From a bacterium (GTDB lineage Bacteria; Hydrothermota; Tepidihabitantia; SM23-42; JAOAFX01): DNA of 41,061 bases. The position numbers and the translations under genes were made by a program. Where the stretch lies: the NCBI GenBank assembly GCA_036382775.1, contig DASVHD010000002.1:1-41061 (forward strand), given 5' to 3'. Under the pieces are notes generated by a model, which saw only the letters and a list, made by a program, of their open reading frames with translations, had not been told where the DNA came from and searched no databases. Positions 7,441 through 15,792 of the stretch are shown here, piece by piece (position 1 is the stretch's first letter; each line of letters opens with the position of its first letter).

Positions 7441-7535
7441 GTAATTATGTAATTGGGTAGTTAGTAATTAAAAGATTTCAAAAATTTGTTTTTTATTTAT
7501 CCGTTAATAACATAATTACATGGTTACATAATAAC
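7441..7535 (+). repeat. Dyad array of 8-nt GTAATTAT-type units
   Basis: Left arm 7441-7471: GTAATTAT, GTAATTGG, GTAGTTA, GTAATTAA at steps of 8, 8 and 7 nt. Right arm 7504-7535: TTAATAAC, ATAATTAC, ATGGTTAC, ATAATAAC, exactly 8 nt apart, in the reverse orientation. The arms are an imperfect inverted repeat around an AT-rich centre, in the gap between the convergent PhzF-like and polA genes, so it could also act as a bidirectional terminator. Confidence 0.75.
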
Positions 7536-7602
7536 ATTATTATGAAATATCCTGACACGTTTCTTCCCCTCACCTTCTCTTCTCAGCATGCTTTCATTTT
7601 TT

Positions 7603-10050
7603 TCAATGCGCTTCGGCCCAGTTCTTGCCGGTCCCGATCGTGACCGACACCGGGACGATCAAGCTAAGCGCGTGTTCCATCGCTTCTTTTATCAGTTCCA
7701 CAACTTCCTTGATTTTTGAATCCTCGATCTCAAAAAGCAATTCGTCGTGGATAGAAAGCAGCAAACCCTGTTTTAAACCGATCCGCGTCAGTTTCTTTTC
7801 GGCCTCGATCATGGCGAGTTTGATCAGGTCGGCGGCGCTGCCCTGGATCGGCGCGTTGATGGCGATCCGCTTTGCGGTTTCTTTGACGTTGTGGATCGGC
7901 GAAAGGATCTCGGGAAGGGGACGGCGCCTGCCCAGAATGGTCTGGGTGTAACCCTTTTCTTCCGCGAAACGCAGCGCTTCTGCGCGCCAGGCATCGACGC
8001 CTGAATAGAGAGCGTAATACGACTGGATGAACTGCACCGCTTCCTCTTTTGGTATGTCCAGGCTCTGAGCGAGCCCATAATCGCTCATTCCGTAGATCAA
8101 ACCATAGTTGACGACCTTGGCCATGCGGCGTTGTTTTCCGTCCACCTTGTCCTCCGGAATGTTGTAAACAAGCGACGCGGTGTGGTTGTGGATATCCTTT
8201 CCATCGGCAAACGCCTTGATAAGGTTTTTGTCCTTGGTCATGTGGGCGAGGATACGCAGTTCAACCTGGGAATAATCAGCGGAGATAAAACTGTAACCGT
8301 CTTCGGCGATGAAGCCTTTTCTGATTTTCTTGCCCAGCTCGCTGCGGATGGGGATGTTCTGGATATTGGGATTGAGCGAGGACAGCCGGCCGGTCGAAGT
8401 GCCGGTTTGGTCAAAGGTCGTATGGATGCGGCCGTCCCGGGCGAACTCGACCAGCGGTATTATGTAGGTCGTATTGATCTTGGTAAGCTCGCGGTACTTC
8501 AGAATCTCCCCGGGCAATTCATGCTTGAGGCTAAGTTGCTTGAGGACCTCGACATCGGTCGAGAAATGGCTTTTGCCGCGTTTGACCGGCGGCAGTTTCA
8601 GGTCCTCGAACAGGACCTGCGAGAGCTGCTTGGGCGAATTTATATTGAAATTCCTGCCGGCAAGCGAGAAGATCGTCTTTTCCGATTCACCGAGCTTTTT
8701 TTCCGTTTCGTGCCGGAGTTCCTTGAAATACGGGATGTCGATCTTGATCCCGCGCTTCTCCATGGCGGCAAGCACGAAGATAAGCGGTTCTTCAAGATCG
8801 AAGTACAGGTCGCGCATGCTCAGATCTTCCAGTTCCTTCGCGAGGATGGGATACAGCTCGTAACTGGTCTGCGCGGAGCGGGCCGGCGACGCGTCGCGGT
8901 ACTCGTTCAAATATTTCAGCCCGAGGTCATCCACGGTATATGACGAGCGGTTGGGGTCGAGGAGCCACGCCCCGATCGCGACGTCAAAAACGGGTGAACT
9001 GAGCGGGCAGTGGTTCATGAACTCCTTGAGGTCGCCGCCCGCTTTTATTACGCGGGGCTCGTTTGTTATCGGGACGGCCTCAGCTCTGGCCATGCGGTGG
9101 ACACTGTCTTTCTCCATGCACACGTAGACCGTGTCCTGCTCAATGCCGATACCGATATGGATCTGTTTTTCCAACTCCACCTTAGAGACGACGGTATCGA
9201 TGACCGACACATCAGCGGCGTTGAAATGGCCGAGCTGTTTGATGTAGGAATGGAACTCAAGGTCGGTCAATACCGGTATCAAACTTTTAAGATCAGGTGC
9301 TTTTATTTTAATATCTTCCAAAGCGATCTGTATCGGTACATCGCAATCCAACTGGACAAGGCTTTTGGAAAGCATGACCTCATCCTTGTGTTCAACGAGA
9401 CGCTTGTCTTTCTGCACTGCTTCTTCGATCGTCAGGTATTTTTTGAGTATCTCCAGGGCTCTTTGCGGGCCGATCCCGTCTACACCCGGTATGTTATCGA
9501 TACTGTCGCCGGTCAGAGAGAGGTAATCCGCGATCCGCTCGGGTCCGACTCCGTATTTTTCAATGACTTTTTCGGTATCCATGATCAAATCGCGGTACGC
9601 ATCGTAAATGAAAACCGAGCGGTCGACCAGCTGCAACAGGTCCTTGTCAGAAGTCACGATGTAGACATCGCCGGAAGTCTTTAATTTTTTCGCCAGCGTC
9701 GCGAGCACGTCGTCTGCTTCGTAACCAAGGATCTCGTATTGCTTCATCCCCAGCAAAACCGTGATCTCTTTTACCTTGGCGACCTGGAAAGGAATGTCCT
9801 GGGGTGGAGGAGGTCGGGTCGCCTTGTATTCCTTGAATATTTTATCCCGGAACGTTTCGCCCGGCGGGTCGAACACCAGGACGATGTAATCGGTCACGAA
9901 CCGGGTTTTGATCTTGTCCAGCGTGTTTAAGAATCCGTAAATGCCGGAAGTCACTTCGCCTTTTGAATTTTTCAGCGGGTTCTTGATGAACGCGAAATAG
10001 GAGCGGAATATTATCGAATGGCTGTCGACGAGTACGAATTTTTTCGCCAT
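7603..10050 (-). CDS. polA: DNA polymerase I, proofreading domain inactive
   Basis: 815 aa. The N-terminal 5'-3' exonuclease is intact (VDSHSIIFRSYFAF, YEADDVLATLA, TSDKDLLQL, GDSIDNIPGVDGIGPQRA). The central 3'-5' exonuclease region is short and lacks the FDTET-type acidic motif: IHIGIGIEQDTVYVCMEKD stands in its place. The polymerase domain has motif A SADYSQVELRILAH, motif B RRMAKVVNYGLIYG and motif C IHDELLFEIE. Tyr replaces the Phe of the E. coli O-helix position, as in T7 and mycobacterial enzymes, which usually lowers discrimination against dideoxynucleotides. Acts in Okazaki-fragment maturation and repair. ATG 10050 is 5 nt after a -10 box. Confidence 0.96.
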   Translation of the reverse strand: MAKKFVLVDSHSIIFRSYFAFIKNPLKNSKGEVTSGIYGFLNTLDKIKTRFVTDYIVLVFDPPGETFRDKIFKEYKATRPPPPQDIPFQVAKVKEITVLLGMKQYEILGYEADDVLATLAKKLKTSGDVYIVTSDKDLLQLVDRSVFIYDAYRDLIMDTEKVIEKYGVGPERIADYLSLTGDSIDNIPGVDGIGPQRALEILKKYLTIEEAVQKDKRLVEHKDEVMLSKSLVQLDCDVPIQIALEDIKIKAPDLKSLIPVLTDLEFHSYIKQLGHFNAADVSVIDTVVSKVELEKQIHIGIGIEQDTVYVCMEKDSVHRMARAEAVPITNEPRVIKAGGDLKEFMNHCPLSSPVFDVAIGAWLLDPNRSSYTVDDLGLKYLNEYRDASPARSAQTSYELYPILAKELEDLSMRDLYFDLEEPLIFVLAAMEKRGIKIDIPYFKELRHETEKKLGESEKTIFSLAGRNFNINSPKQLSQVLFEDLKLPPVKRGKSHFSTDVEVLKQLSLKHELPGEILKYRELTKINTTYIIPLVEFARDGRIHTTFDQTGTSTGRLSSLNPNIQNIPIRSELGKKIRKGFIAEDGYSFISADYSQVELRILAHMTKDKNLIKAFADGKDIHNHTASLVYNIPEDKVDGKQRRMAKVVNYGLIYGMSDYGLAQSLDIPKEEAVQFIQSYYALYSGVDAWRAEALRFAEEKGYTQTILGRRRPLPEILSPIHNVKETAKRIAINAPIQGSAADLIKLAMIEAEKKLTRIGLKQGLLLSIHDELLFEIEDSKIKEVVELIKEAMEHALSLIVPVSVTIGTGKNWAEAH

Positions 10051-10055
10051 GGAGA

Positions 10056-10083
10056 AGTATATTCAATTGTATGCTTATGGCAA
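10056..10083 (-). promoter_or_regulatory. Leaderless promoter of polA
   Basis: TTGCCA (10078-10083), 16 bp, TATACT (10056-10061) on the minus strand, then 5 nt to ATG 10050. Confidence 0.6.
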
Positions 10084-10183
10084 GGAGTAATTGAAATTTT
10101 TATCTCATGCCACTTGGATTTTGCTGAAATACCATCGTTTTGTGGGTGCGGGCTATGGAAATGACAGAGTACCAACAAAGGTG

Positions 10184-10211
10184 TTGACTTTTCATGGCAA
10201 TTGCATATAAT
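10184..10211 (+). promoter_or_regulatory. Leaderless promoter of the rplM operon
   Basis: TTGACT (10184-10189), 16 bp, TATAAT (10206-10211), then 7 nt to ATG 10219. This decides the rplM start: an in-frame TTG at 10201 lies upstream of the -10 box. Confidence 0.8.
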
Positions 10212-10218
10212 TATCGCT

Positions 10219-10647
10219 ATGAAAACAAAGGTTTTAAAGAATAACGAGGTCAAGCGCGCATGGTACATTGTCGACGCCAAGGACCGGATACTGGGCCGGA
10301 TGGCGACAAGGATCGCAAAAATTCTCATCGGCAAGAACAAACCAGATTATTCGCCGCAGGTCGATTGCGGCGATTATGTGGTCGTGCTCAATGCCGGGCA
10401 GTTCAAGGTCACCGGAAAGAAAATTACCGACAAGATCTATTATCATCATACTATGTATCCCGGCGGTCTTAAAGCCCAGAGTTTACAGTCGCTGCTGGAA
10501 AAAAATCCGAGAAAAGCGGTATATCATGCGGTCAGCGGCATGCTGCCCAAGAACCGTCTGCGGAAACTGCGTCTATGTCGTCTTAAGATCTATCTTGCGG
10601 CTGAACATCCCCATGGTGTTCAGAAACCAGAACTGATCGACGTGTAA
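10219..10647 (+). CDS. rplM: 50S ribosomal protein L13
   Basis: 142 aa, exactly the usual length. WYIVDAKDRILGRMATRIA, DCGDYVVVLNAGQFKVTGKK and YHHTMYPGGLK are the family hallmarks, with VSGMLPKNRLRKLRL near the end. Binds 23S rRNA early in large-subunit assembly. ATG 10219 is chosen because it gives the standard N-terminus and because the -10 box lies just 7 nt upstream. rpsI follows after 12 nt. Confidence 0.97.
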   Translation: MKTKVLKNNEVKRAWYIVDAKDRILGRMATRIAKILIGKNKPDYSPQVDCGDYVVVLNAGQFKVTGKKITDKIYYHHTMYPGGLKAQSLQSLLEKNPRKAVYHAVSGMLPKNRLRKLRLCRLKIYLAAEHPHGVQKPELIDV

Positions 10648-10659
10648 GGAGGAAATCAG

Positions 10660-11043
10660 ATGGCTGAAATGGTCACTGGCTCAAGAAAAAGAGCGACAGC
10701 TAAAGTTATGCTTACCACGGGTACTGGGATCATAAAGGTCAATGGCAAGGAAGCGCTTAAGTACTTCTGCCGGCAGGACCTGGTCGATATCATCAACCTT
10801 CCTCTGGTAACAGCGGGAGTAAAGGGGAACTTCGATATCAACGCGCGCGTGCTGGGCGGCGGCATTGCCGGTCAGGCCGGGGCGCTGAGCTTGGGGATCG
10901 CCAAGGCTTTGGTCAAAATCAACGCCGATCTGCGTCCCCCGCTCAAGAGCGCCGGTTTGATGAGGCGCGACCCGCGCGAGAAAGAGCGGATGAAATACGG
11001 CCTGGCCAAGCGAAGAAAGCGGTTCCAGTTCTCGAAACGTTAG
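10660..11043 (+). CDS. rpsI: 30S ribosomal protein S9
   Basis: 127 aa. GSRKRATAKVMLTTGTGII at the start, GGGIAGQAGALSLGIAKAL in the middle, and the basic tail LAKRRKRFQFSKR reaching into the P site. Paired with L13 as in most bacteria. Behind AAGGAGG with standard spacing. Confidence 0.97.
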   Translation: MAEMVTGSRKRATAKVMLTTGTGIIKVNGKEALKYFCRQDLVDIINLPLVTAGVKGNFDINARVLGGGIAGQAGALSLGIAKALVKINADLRPPLKSAGLMRRDPREKERMKYGLAKRRKRFQFSKR

Positions 11044-11049
11044 AAAAAA

Positions 11050-11172
11050 CGAATCATGCGAACGGTGCGAATAAAAAACAAATGGAACGAATGACAGCGA
11101 ATTGTGCGAATACAGAACGAATACCGACATTCGGTATATTCGCTGCCATTCGTTTAATTCGCTGTTTGTTCG
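11050..11172 (+). repeat. Dyad array of CGAAT / ATTCG units between rpsI and rpsB
   Basis: CGAAT (or CGAAC) begins at 11050, 11059, 11068, 11088, 11098, 11107 and 11118; the complement ATTCG (or GTTCG) begins at 11129, 11138, 11148, 11157 and 11168. Steps are mostly 9-11 nt. The two halves face each other around an ACCGACATTCGGT centre. It occupies the whole gap inside a ribosomal-protein operon, ending just before the rpsB Shine-Dalgarno, so it would be transcribed as a long imperfect hairpin. Confidence 0.75.
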
Positions 11173-11190
11173 CAGTTTAAGGAGGCCTAT

Positions 11191-11925
11191 TTGGAATTGA
11201 CAAGCGTGGAAAATCTCATTAGTACGGGAATCCATTTCGGGCACCGCACGAAACGCTGGAATCCGAAAATGAGAAAATACATTTTCGGCAAGCGTAACGG
11301 CGTCCATATCATTGATGTGCGTCAGACCCTCGAAGCCCTGAAACGCGCTTATGAAGTGGTCGTCCGGGTCGCGGAACAGGGCAAGGGCATCCTGTTCGTC
11401 GGCACGAAGAAACAGGCCAAGGACGTTATCCGGGAAGAAGCCAGCCGGGGCAAGATCTTTTTCATCGTGGAACGGTGGCTGGGCGGATTACTGACCAATT
11501 ATGACGTGCTCAACCAGCGGATCCACCGTCTGAGAGAATTGGAACACATGAAAGAGGACGGACGGTGGGCACTCCTGCCCAAAAAGGAACTTTCGCGGAT
11601 GGAACGCGAATACAGCCATTTGTTCAAGAATTTTGAAGGCATAAAAGACATGGACCGCCTGCCGGGCCTGGTTTTTATCGTCGATATCAACAAAGATTCC
11701 ACGGCTTTGCGAGAAGCCAACCGCGTCAATATCCCGGTGGTCGCGATCGTCGATACGAACGTCGATCCGACCGACGTGACCTATCCGGTGCCGGGGAATG
11801 ACGACTCCATCAGGGCAATCAGTGCAGTTGTCCGGATCATGACCGATGCGGTGCTCGAAGGAAGAAAGGGTTTTGAAACGGAAGAAAAGGAGGCGTATGG
11901 ATCTGGAGATGGTCAGAGAACTTAG
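11191..11925 (+). CDS. rpsB: 30S ribosomal protein S2
   Basis: 244 aa. GIHFGHRTKRWNPKMRKYI, GILFVGTKKQAKDVI, WLGGLLTNYDVL and IPVVAIVDTNVDPTDVTYPV with PGNDDSIRAI are diagnostic. Starts at TTG 11191, supported by TAAGGAGG ending 6 nt upstream and by the family N-terminus. The C-terminal tail overlaps tsf by 29 nt. Confidence 0.97.
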   Translation: MELTSVENLISTGIHFGHRTKRWNPKMRKYIFGKRNGVHIIDVRQTLEALKRAYEVVVRVAEQGKGILFVGTKKQAKDVIREEASRGKIFFIVERWLGGLLTNYDVLNQRIHRLRELEHMKEDGRWALLPKKELSRMEREYSHLFKNFEGIKDMDRLPGLVFIVDINKDSTALREANRVNIPVVAIVDTNVDPTDVTYPVPGNDDSIRAISAVVRIMTDAVLEGRKGFETEEKEAYGSGDGQRT

Positions 11926-12484
11926 AGAACGGACCGGCGCCGGGATCGTCGACTGCAAGAACGCACTGATGGAGACCAACGGTAACATTGAGCAAGCGGT
12001 TGATGTTTTAAGAAAAAAGGGTTTGGCGCAGGCAGCAAAGAAAGTAGGCCGCGTCGCCAAAGAGGGTATCATCGACGCTTACATCCATCCGGGTGACCGT
12101 CTGGGCGTGCTCGTCGAAGTGAATTGTGAAACCGATTTTGTCGCAAGGACCCAGGAATTCAGAAGATTCGTCCGGGATATTGCCCTGCACATTGCAGCCA
12201 GCGAGCCCATGGTCGTGAGCCGCGAAGAATTGACCCAGGAAGTCATTGAACGCGAGAAGGAGATCTACCGGAGCATGGTTCAGGATATGAAAAAGCCTCC
12301 GGAGATCGTGGAGAAGATAATCCTGGGGAAATTGGAAAAGTTCTATGGCGACGTATGCCTGGTCGAACAGCCATTTGTCAAGATACCGGAAAAAACGGTG
12401 GGAGATTATTTAAAAGAGCATATCGCCAAGTTCGGCGAGAATATCGTTATCCGGCGTTTTACCCGTTTCCGGCTCGGTGAGTAA
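11897..12484 (+). CDS. tsf: Elongation factor Ts, short form
   Basis: 195 aa. VRELRERTGAGIVDCKNAL is the UBA-like N-terminal domain, and VEVNCETDFVARTQEF the core dimerisation signature with the TDFVA motif that acts on EF-Tu. Only one core subdomain is present, as in Thermus-type EF-Ts, against about 280 aa in E. coli. ATG 11897 follows AAAAGGAGG; longer frames starting inside rpsB are not needed. Overlaps the end of rpsB. Confidence 0.96.
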   Translation: MDLEMVRELRERTGAGIVDCKNALMETNGNIEQAVDVLRKKGLAQAAKKVGRVAKEGIIDAYIHPGDRLGVLVEVNCETDFVARTQEFRRFVRDIALHIAASEPMVVSREELTQEVIEREKEIYRSMVQDMKKPPEIVEKIILGKLEKFYGDVCLVEQPFVKIPEKTVGDYLKEHIAKFGENIVIRRFTRFRLGE

Positions 12485-12555
12485 AGATCCGGACCACACT
12501 CAATTTGCCTTATCCATACACATAGACAAAGGATACAATACGGGAGGGGCGAGCG

Positions 12556-13269
12556 ATGAAACGTCGCCGTAGCTATCGAAGGATCGTGTTGAAACTTTCG
12601 GGCGAACTAATGGGCCTGGGAACCGAATCCTTCAACTTCAAGATCATCAACCATATCGTCCGGCAGGTCGGCGCGGTTGTAAAGAAAGGCGTCAGGGTCG
12701 CTCTGGTTGTCGGCGGGGGCAATATTATCCGGGGCAAAACCAGTCATGAGATCGACCGGATCGACGCCGATATATGCGGCATGATGGCGACCGTGGTCAA
12801 CGGCATGGTCCTGCATTCGCTGTTCAAAAAACAGCGGATCAAAAGCGTGCTGCGCAGCGCGATCGAGATCCCGGGGATCGCCCCCCGGGTCAACCGTTCC
12901 GAGGATAAGGATCTTTATGAATCGGGCGTGGTTATCATTTATGTCGCCGGCACCGGCAATCCGCTTTTCACGACCGATACATCGGCGGCATTGCGCGCAG
13001 CCGAGCTAGACGCGGATGTTTTAATAAAAGGCACCAAGGTCAGAGGCATTTTTTCCGACGACCCGGAAAAGAACAACCGGGCGCGGTTCTATGAGCGTGT
13101 GACCCATGCCGAAGCTATCGAGAAAAGACTGAAGGTCATGGATGCGGCAGCGTTCACGATCTGTCATGAAACGAACATGCCGATCTACGTGTTTGACTTC
13201 ATGAAGTACCCGTTGAGCCGGGTCGTGGCCGGGGATAAAGTCGGCACGTTGGTCACAAACGGAGGATGA
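12556..13269 (+). CDS. pyrH: UMP kinase
   Basis: 237 aa. IVLKLSGELMG, VALVVGGGNIIRG, CGMMATVVNGMVL, TGNPLFTTDTSAALRA and GTKVRGIFSDDP show the bacterial hexameric amino-acid-kinase-type UMP kinase. Phosphorylates UMP to UDP. Starts behind GGGAGGGG. A TACAAT hexamer at 12535-12540 might be a -10 box, but I see no matching -35, so it may simply be part of the rplM-frr operon. Confidence 0.96.
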   Translation: MKRRRSYRRIVLKLSGELMGLGTESFNFKIINHIVRQVGAVVKKGVRVALVVGGGNIIRGKTSHEIDRIDADICGMMATVVNGMVLHSLFKKQRIKSVLRSAIEIPGIAPRVNRSEDKDLYESGVVIIYVAGTGNPLFTTDTSAALRAAELDADVLIKGTKVRGIFSDDPEKNNRARFYERVTHAEAIEKRLKVMDAAAFTICHETNMPIYVFDFMKYPLSRVVAGDKVGTLVTNGG

Positions 13270-13270
13270 C

Positions 13271-13828
13271 ATGAGCCAGAAGATCAAAGACGACACCAAG
13301 GTCAAGATGGAAAAATCCATCGTTCTTTTGACCCAGGAATTGTCAAAGGTAAGGACCGGCCGGGCGTCACCGGCTCTGCTCGATGACGTCAAGGTCGATT
13401 ATTACGGCAGCATTTTGCCATTGAACCAGGTCGCCAGCATCAGCATTCCAGAGCCCCGCCTGATCGTCATTCAGCCGTGGGACAAACAGGCGCTGGGCGC
13501 TATCGAGAAGGCGATCCACAAGGCAAGCATCGGCTTGACGCCCAATAACGATGGCAATGTGATCCGTCTTGCACTGCCCGCGCTGACGACTGAACGCCGC
13601 GATGAACTCGTAAAACTGTCGCAGAAACTCGCTGAAGAATGCCGCATCGCGGTCCGCAATATCAGGCGCGACGCCAACAACGAGATCAAGAAGGAAGAGA
13701 AAGATAAGAAGATCACCGAGGATGAATCGTTCAAGACCCAGGAAGCAATTCAGAAAATGACCGACGAATACATCAAGAAGATCGACGACATCTTGAAGAA
13801 GAAAGAGAAGGATATTCGTGAAACATAA
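13271..13828 (+). CDS. frr: Ribosome recycling factor
   Basis: 185 aa, standard length. LSKVRTGRASPALLDDVKVDYYG, then PWDKQALGAIEKAI, GLTPNNDGNVIRLALPALT and RRDANNEIKKEEKDKKITED are the domain I/II hallmarks. Splits post-termination ribosomes with EF-G. Only 1 nt separates it from the pyrH stop, and GGAGG lies inside the pyrH end. Confidence 0.97.
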   Translation: MSQKIKDDTKVKMEKSIVLLTQELSKVRTGRASPALLDDVKVDYYGSILPLNQVASISIPEPRLIVIQPWDKQALGAIEKAIHKASIGLTPNNDGNVIRLALPALTTERRDELVKLSQKLAEECRIAVRNIRRDANNEIKKEEKDKKITEDESFKTQEAIQKMTDEYIKKIDDILKKKEKDIRET

Positions 13829-13875
13829 GCTAAACTTTCGCTTAAAGTATATGTCTAAAAAGAAGGAGTGATACG

Positions 13876-14172
13876 ATGGCTAAGTTCTGGGATGATTTTT
13901 CGAAGTGGCTGGATGATGCTTCCCGGGTGATAAGCAAGGAAGCCGGCGATCTGACGCTGAAGGGTAAGCTCAAACTTGAACTTTTTGAGTTGCAACGCAA
14001 CCTGAAGGAAGAATTCCACGCGCTGGGAAAGCTGACGTACGACCAGTTCTTCATCAGAAAGAGTGAGGACTGGCAGCACAACAAGAAGGTAACCACGATC
14101 ATCAGAAAGATCAGGAGTTTGACAAGACAGCTGAAAATAAAAGAAGCCGGATATAAAAAAATAGGAAAATAA
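13876..14172 (+). CDS. Small helical protein of unknown function
   Basis: 98 aa, charged and predicted all-helical: WDDFSKWLDDASRVISKEAG, then KLKLELFELQRNLKEEFHALG and a basic C-terminal half ending QLKIKEAGYKKIGK. No signal peptide or membrane segment. The heptad-like central part suggests a coiled coil. It has GAAGGAG upstream and sits 47 nt after frr and ahead of a possible terminator, so it is probably the last gene of the translation operon. I do not recognise the family. Confidence 0.6.
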   Translation: MAKFWDDFSKWLDDASRVISKEAGDLTLKGKLKLELFELQRNLKEEFHALGKLTYDQFFIRKSEDWQHNKKVTTIIRKIRSLTRQLKIKEAGYKKIGK

Positions 14173-14177
14173 ACCCA

Positions 14178-14223
14178 GTGCCGTAGCGGCCGGGGTATCC
14201 TGGTTGCGGTCACTTTATTTTTT
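14178..14223 (+). terminator. Possible terminator after the small helical protein
   Basis: Outer GTGCCG (14178-14183) pairs with CGG-T-CAC (14207-14213, one bulge); inner CCGGG (14190-14194) pairs with CCTGG (14199-14203, one G-T). A T-rich run TTTATTTTTT follows. Confidence 0.45.
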
Positions 14224-14258
14224 AGTCTCGGGGAAAGATGTACCTGAGGAGGTTTGAC

Positions 14259-15749
14259 ATGGAAGGCAAATTATCGCTTCGCATGGTAGGAATAGTGGCA
14301 GGGGCGGCCGCAGTGTGCGCCTTTTTGTTCGGGCTTATCATCAGCACCGGGATACCGGCACTCGTCAACAAGACGGAAGCCAGCCCGAGTACATCAACGC
14401 CCATACCGCTGGTGAACGAAGCGGGCGAAAGCCCGTTCGTTTCGGTGGCGGAGAGAGTGTCACCGGCAGTGGTTAATATCTCGGCCGAGCATAAGATCAG
14501 TGCCGAAACCCCGGACATGCAGTGGGATTTCGGCGGTCCATTTGACGATTTCTTCCGCGATTTTTTCAAGAATTTCCCCCGCAATGAAGGACGGAACCAG
14601 ACCCTCGGCTCGGGGTTCATCATTTCCGAAGATGGGTACATTATCACGAATTTCCACGTTATCAAGGACGCCACGGAGATTATCGTCAAGTTGATCGACA
14701 AAAGGGAGTTCAAGGGAGACGAAGTGAAGGTAGTGGGTTCGGATGCGCGAACCGATCTAGCCTTGCTGAAGATCTCTACCAAGGACAAACTGCCGTCGCT
14801 GCAGCTCGGCGACTCCGATAAGATCAAGGTCGGCGATTGGGTGATCGCGTTCGGAAATCCTTTTCATCTTGAGGGAACGGTGACCGTCGGGGTTATTTCG
14901 GCCAAAGGTCGCAGCAATATCACCCTGCCCGAAGGTCCGGATTTCCAGTCGTTCCTGCAGACCGATGCCGCCATTAATCCCGGGAATTCGGGCGGTCCGC
15001 TGGTCGATATCCACGGCGAGGCCGTGGGCATCAATTCGGCGATCACTTCACCCAGCGGCGGAAATGTCGGGATCGGCTTTGCGATCCCGATCAACCTGGC
15101 GAAGACCGTGATCGACGAACTCAGGAACAAGGGCAAGGTGACGCGCGGTTATCTCGGAATATACCTGCAGGATATTACCGAGGACCTTAAAGAAGGCATT
15201 GGTTTGTCCACATTATCCGGTGTTCTGGTCAGCGAGGTGATGAACAACACGCCTGCCAGCCGGGCGGGGTTAAAAAACGGCGACGTGATACTGGAGATCG
15301 ACGGCAAAAAAGTTGAGGATGTGCAGTCATTCAGGATCACAATCGCTTCGCTGCCGGTCGGCAAGACCGTGTCCCTGAAGATCTTCCGCGACGGCAAGGA
15401 GAAAAGCGTCCAGGTGACCGTAAGCGAGATGCCGGCGGAACAAAATGCCTCGGTCGAAGAGGAAAAAGAATCCGGCCTGGGGTTGACCGTAGTCAACGTC
15501 AATGACCCAAGGGCGGACCAGTACAAAATGGATATTGCCACCGGGGTGATCGTGATCACCGTTCAGGCCGGTTCGGCCGCGGAAAAAGCGGGTATCACAG
15601 CGGGCGATGTGATCATGGGTATCGGCAAGTCCGAGATCAAGAACGTGGTTGACTACAAGAAGGCGGTCGCTGGTTTGGCCAAGGGCAAACCGGTTGTTTT
15701 CCAACTCCAGCGCAACCAGCGGAAGGTCTATGTCGCCTTGACGCCTTAG
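14259..15749 (+). CDS. HtrA/DegP-family periplasmic serine protease with two PDZ domains
   Basis: 496 aa from ATG 14259, chosen because GAGGAGG ends 6 nt upstream; an in-frame ATG at 14238 lacks this. Residues about 9-30 are a signal anchor. Trypsin-like domain: H133 (ITNFHVIKDA), D166 (RTDLALLK), S244 (NPGNSGGPL), preceded by the linker PFDDFFRDFFKNFP. PDZ1 about 290-375 (GYLGIYLQDI, PASRAGLKNGDVIL) and PDZ2 about 400-496 (GSAAEKAGITAGDVIMGI). This is the Do family arrangement for degrading or holding misfolded envelope proteins. The sigma-factor gene follows after 43 nt. Confidence 0.93.
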   Translation: MEGKLSLRMVGIVAGAAAVCAFLFGLIISTGIPALVNKTEASPSTSTPIPLVNEAGESPFVSVAERVSPAVVNISAEHKISAETPDMQWDFGGPFDDFFRDFFKNFPRNEGRNQTLGSGFIISEDGYIITNFHVIKDATEIIVKLIDKREFKGDEVKVVGSDARTDLALLKISTKDKLPSLQLGDSDKIKVGDWVIAFGNPFHLEGTVTVGVISAKGRSNITLPEGPDFQSFLQTDAAINPGNSGGPLVDIHGEAVGINSAITSPSGGNVGIGFAIPINLAKTVIDELRNKGKVTRGYLGIYLQDITEDLKEGIGLSTLSGVLVSEVMNNTPASRAGLKNGDVILEIDGKKVEDVQSFRITIASLPVGKTVSLKIFRDGKEKSVQVTVSEMPAEQNASVEEEKESGLGLTVVNVNDPRADQYKMDIATGVIVITVQAGSAAEKAGITAGDVIMGIGKSEIKNVVDYKKAVAGLAKGKPVVFQLQRNQRKVYVALTP

Positions 15750-15792
15750 AGCACTGCTTAGCAGCAAGGCGGGAAGGGGATCAGGAAGGGGA

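Noticed and set aside
8131-8943. 270-codon open frame on the plus strand opposite polA
   Set aside because: Entirely antisense to the polymerase domain coding region, with no family motifs; long antisense frames are expected from the codon bias of the real gene.
12506-12540. Separate promoter for pyrH
   Set aside because: A TACAAT and a TTGCCT exist but are 23 bp apart, far from the 16 bp seen at the other promoters.
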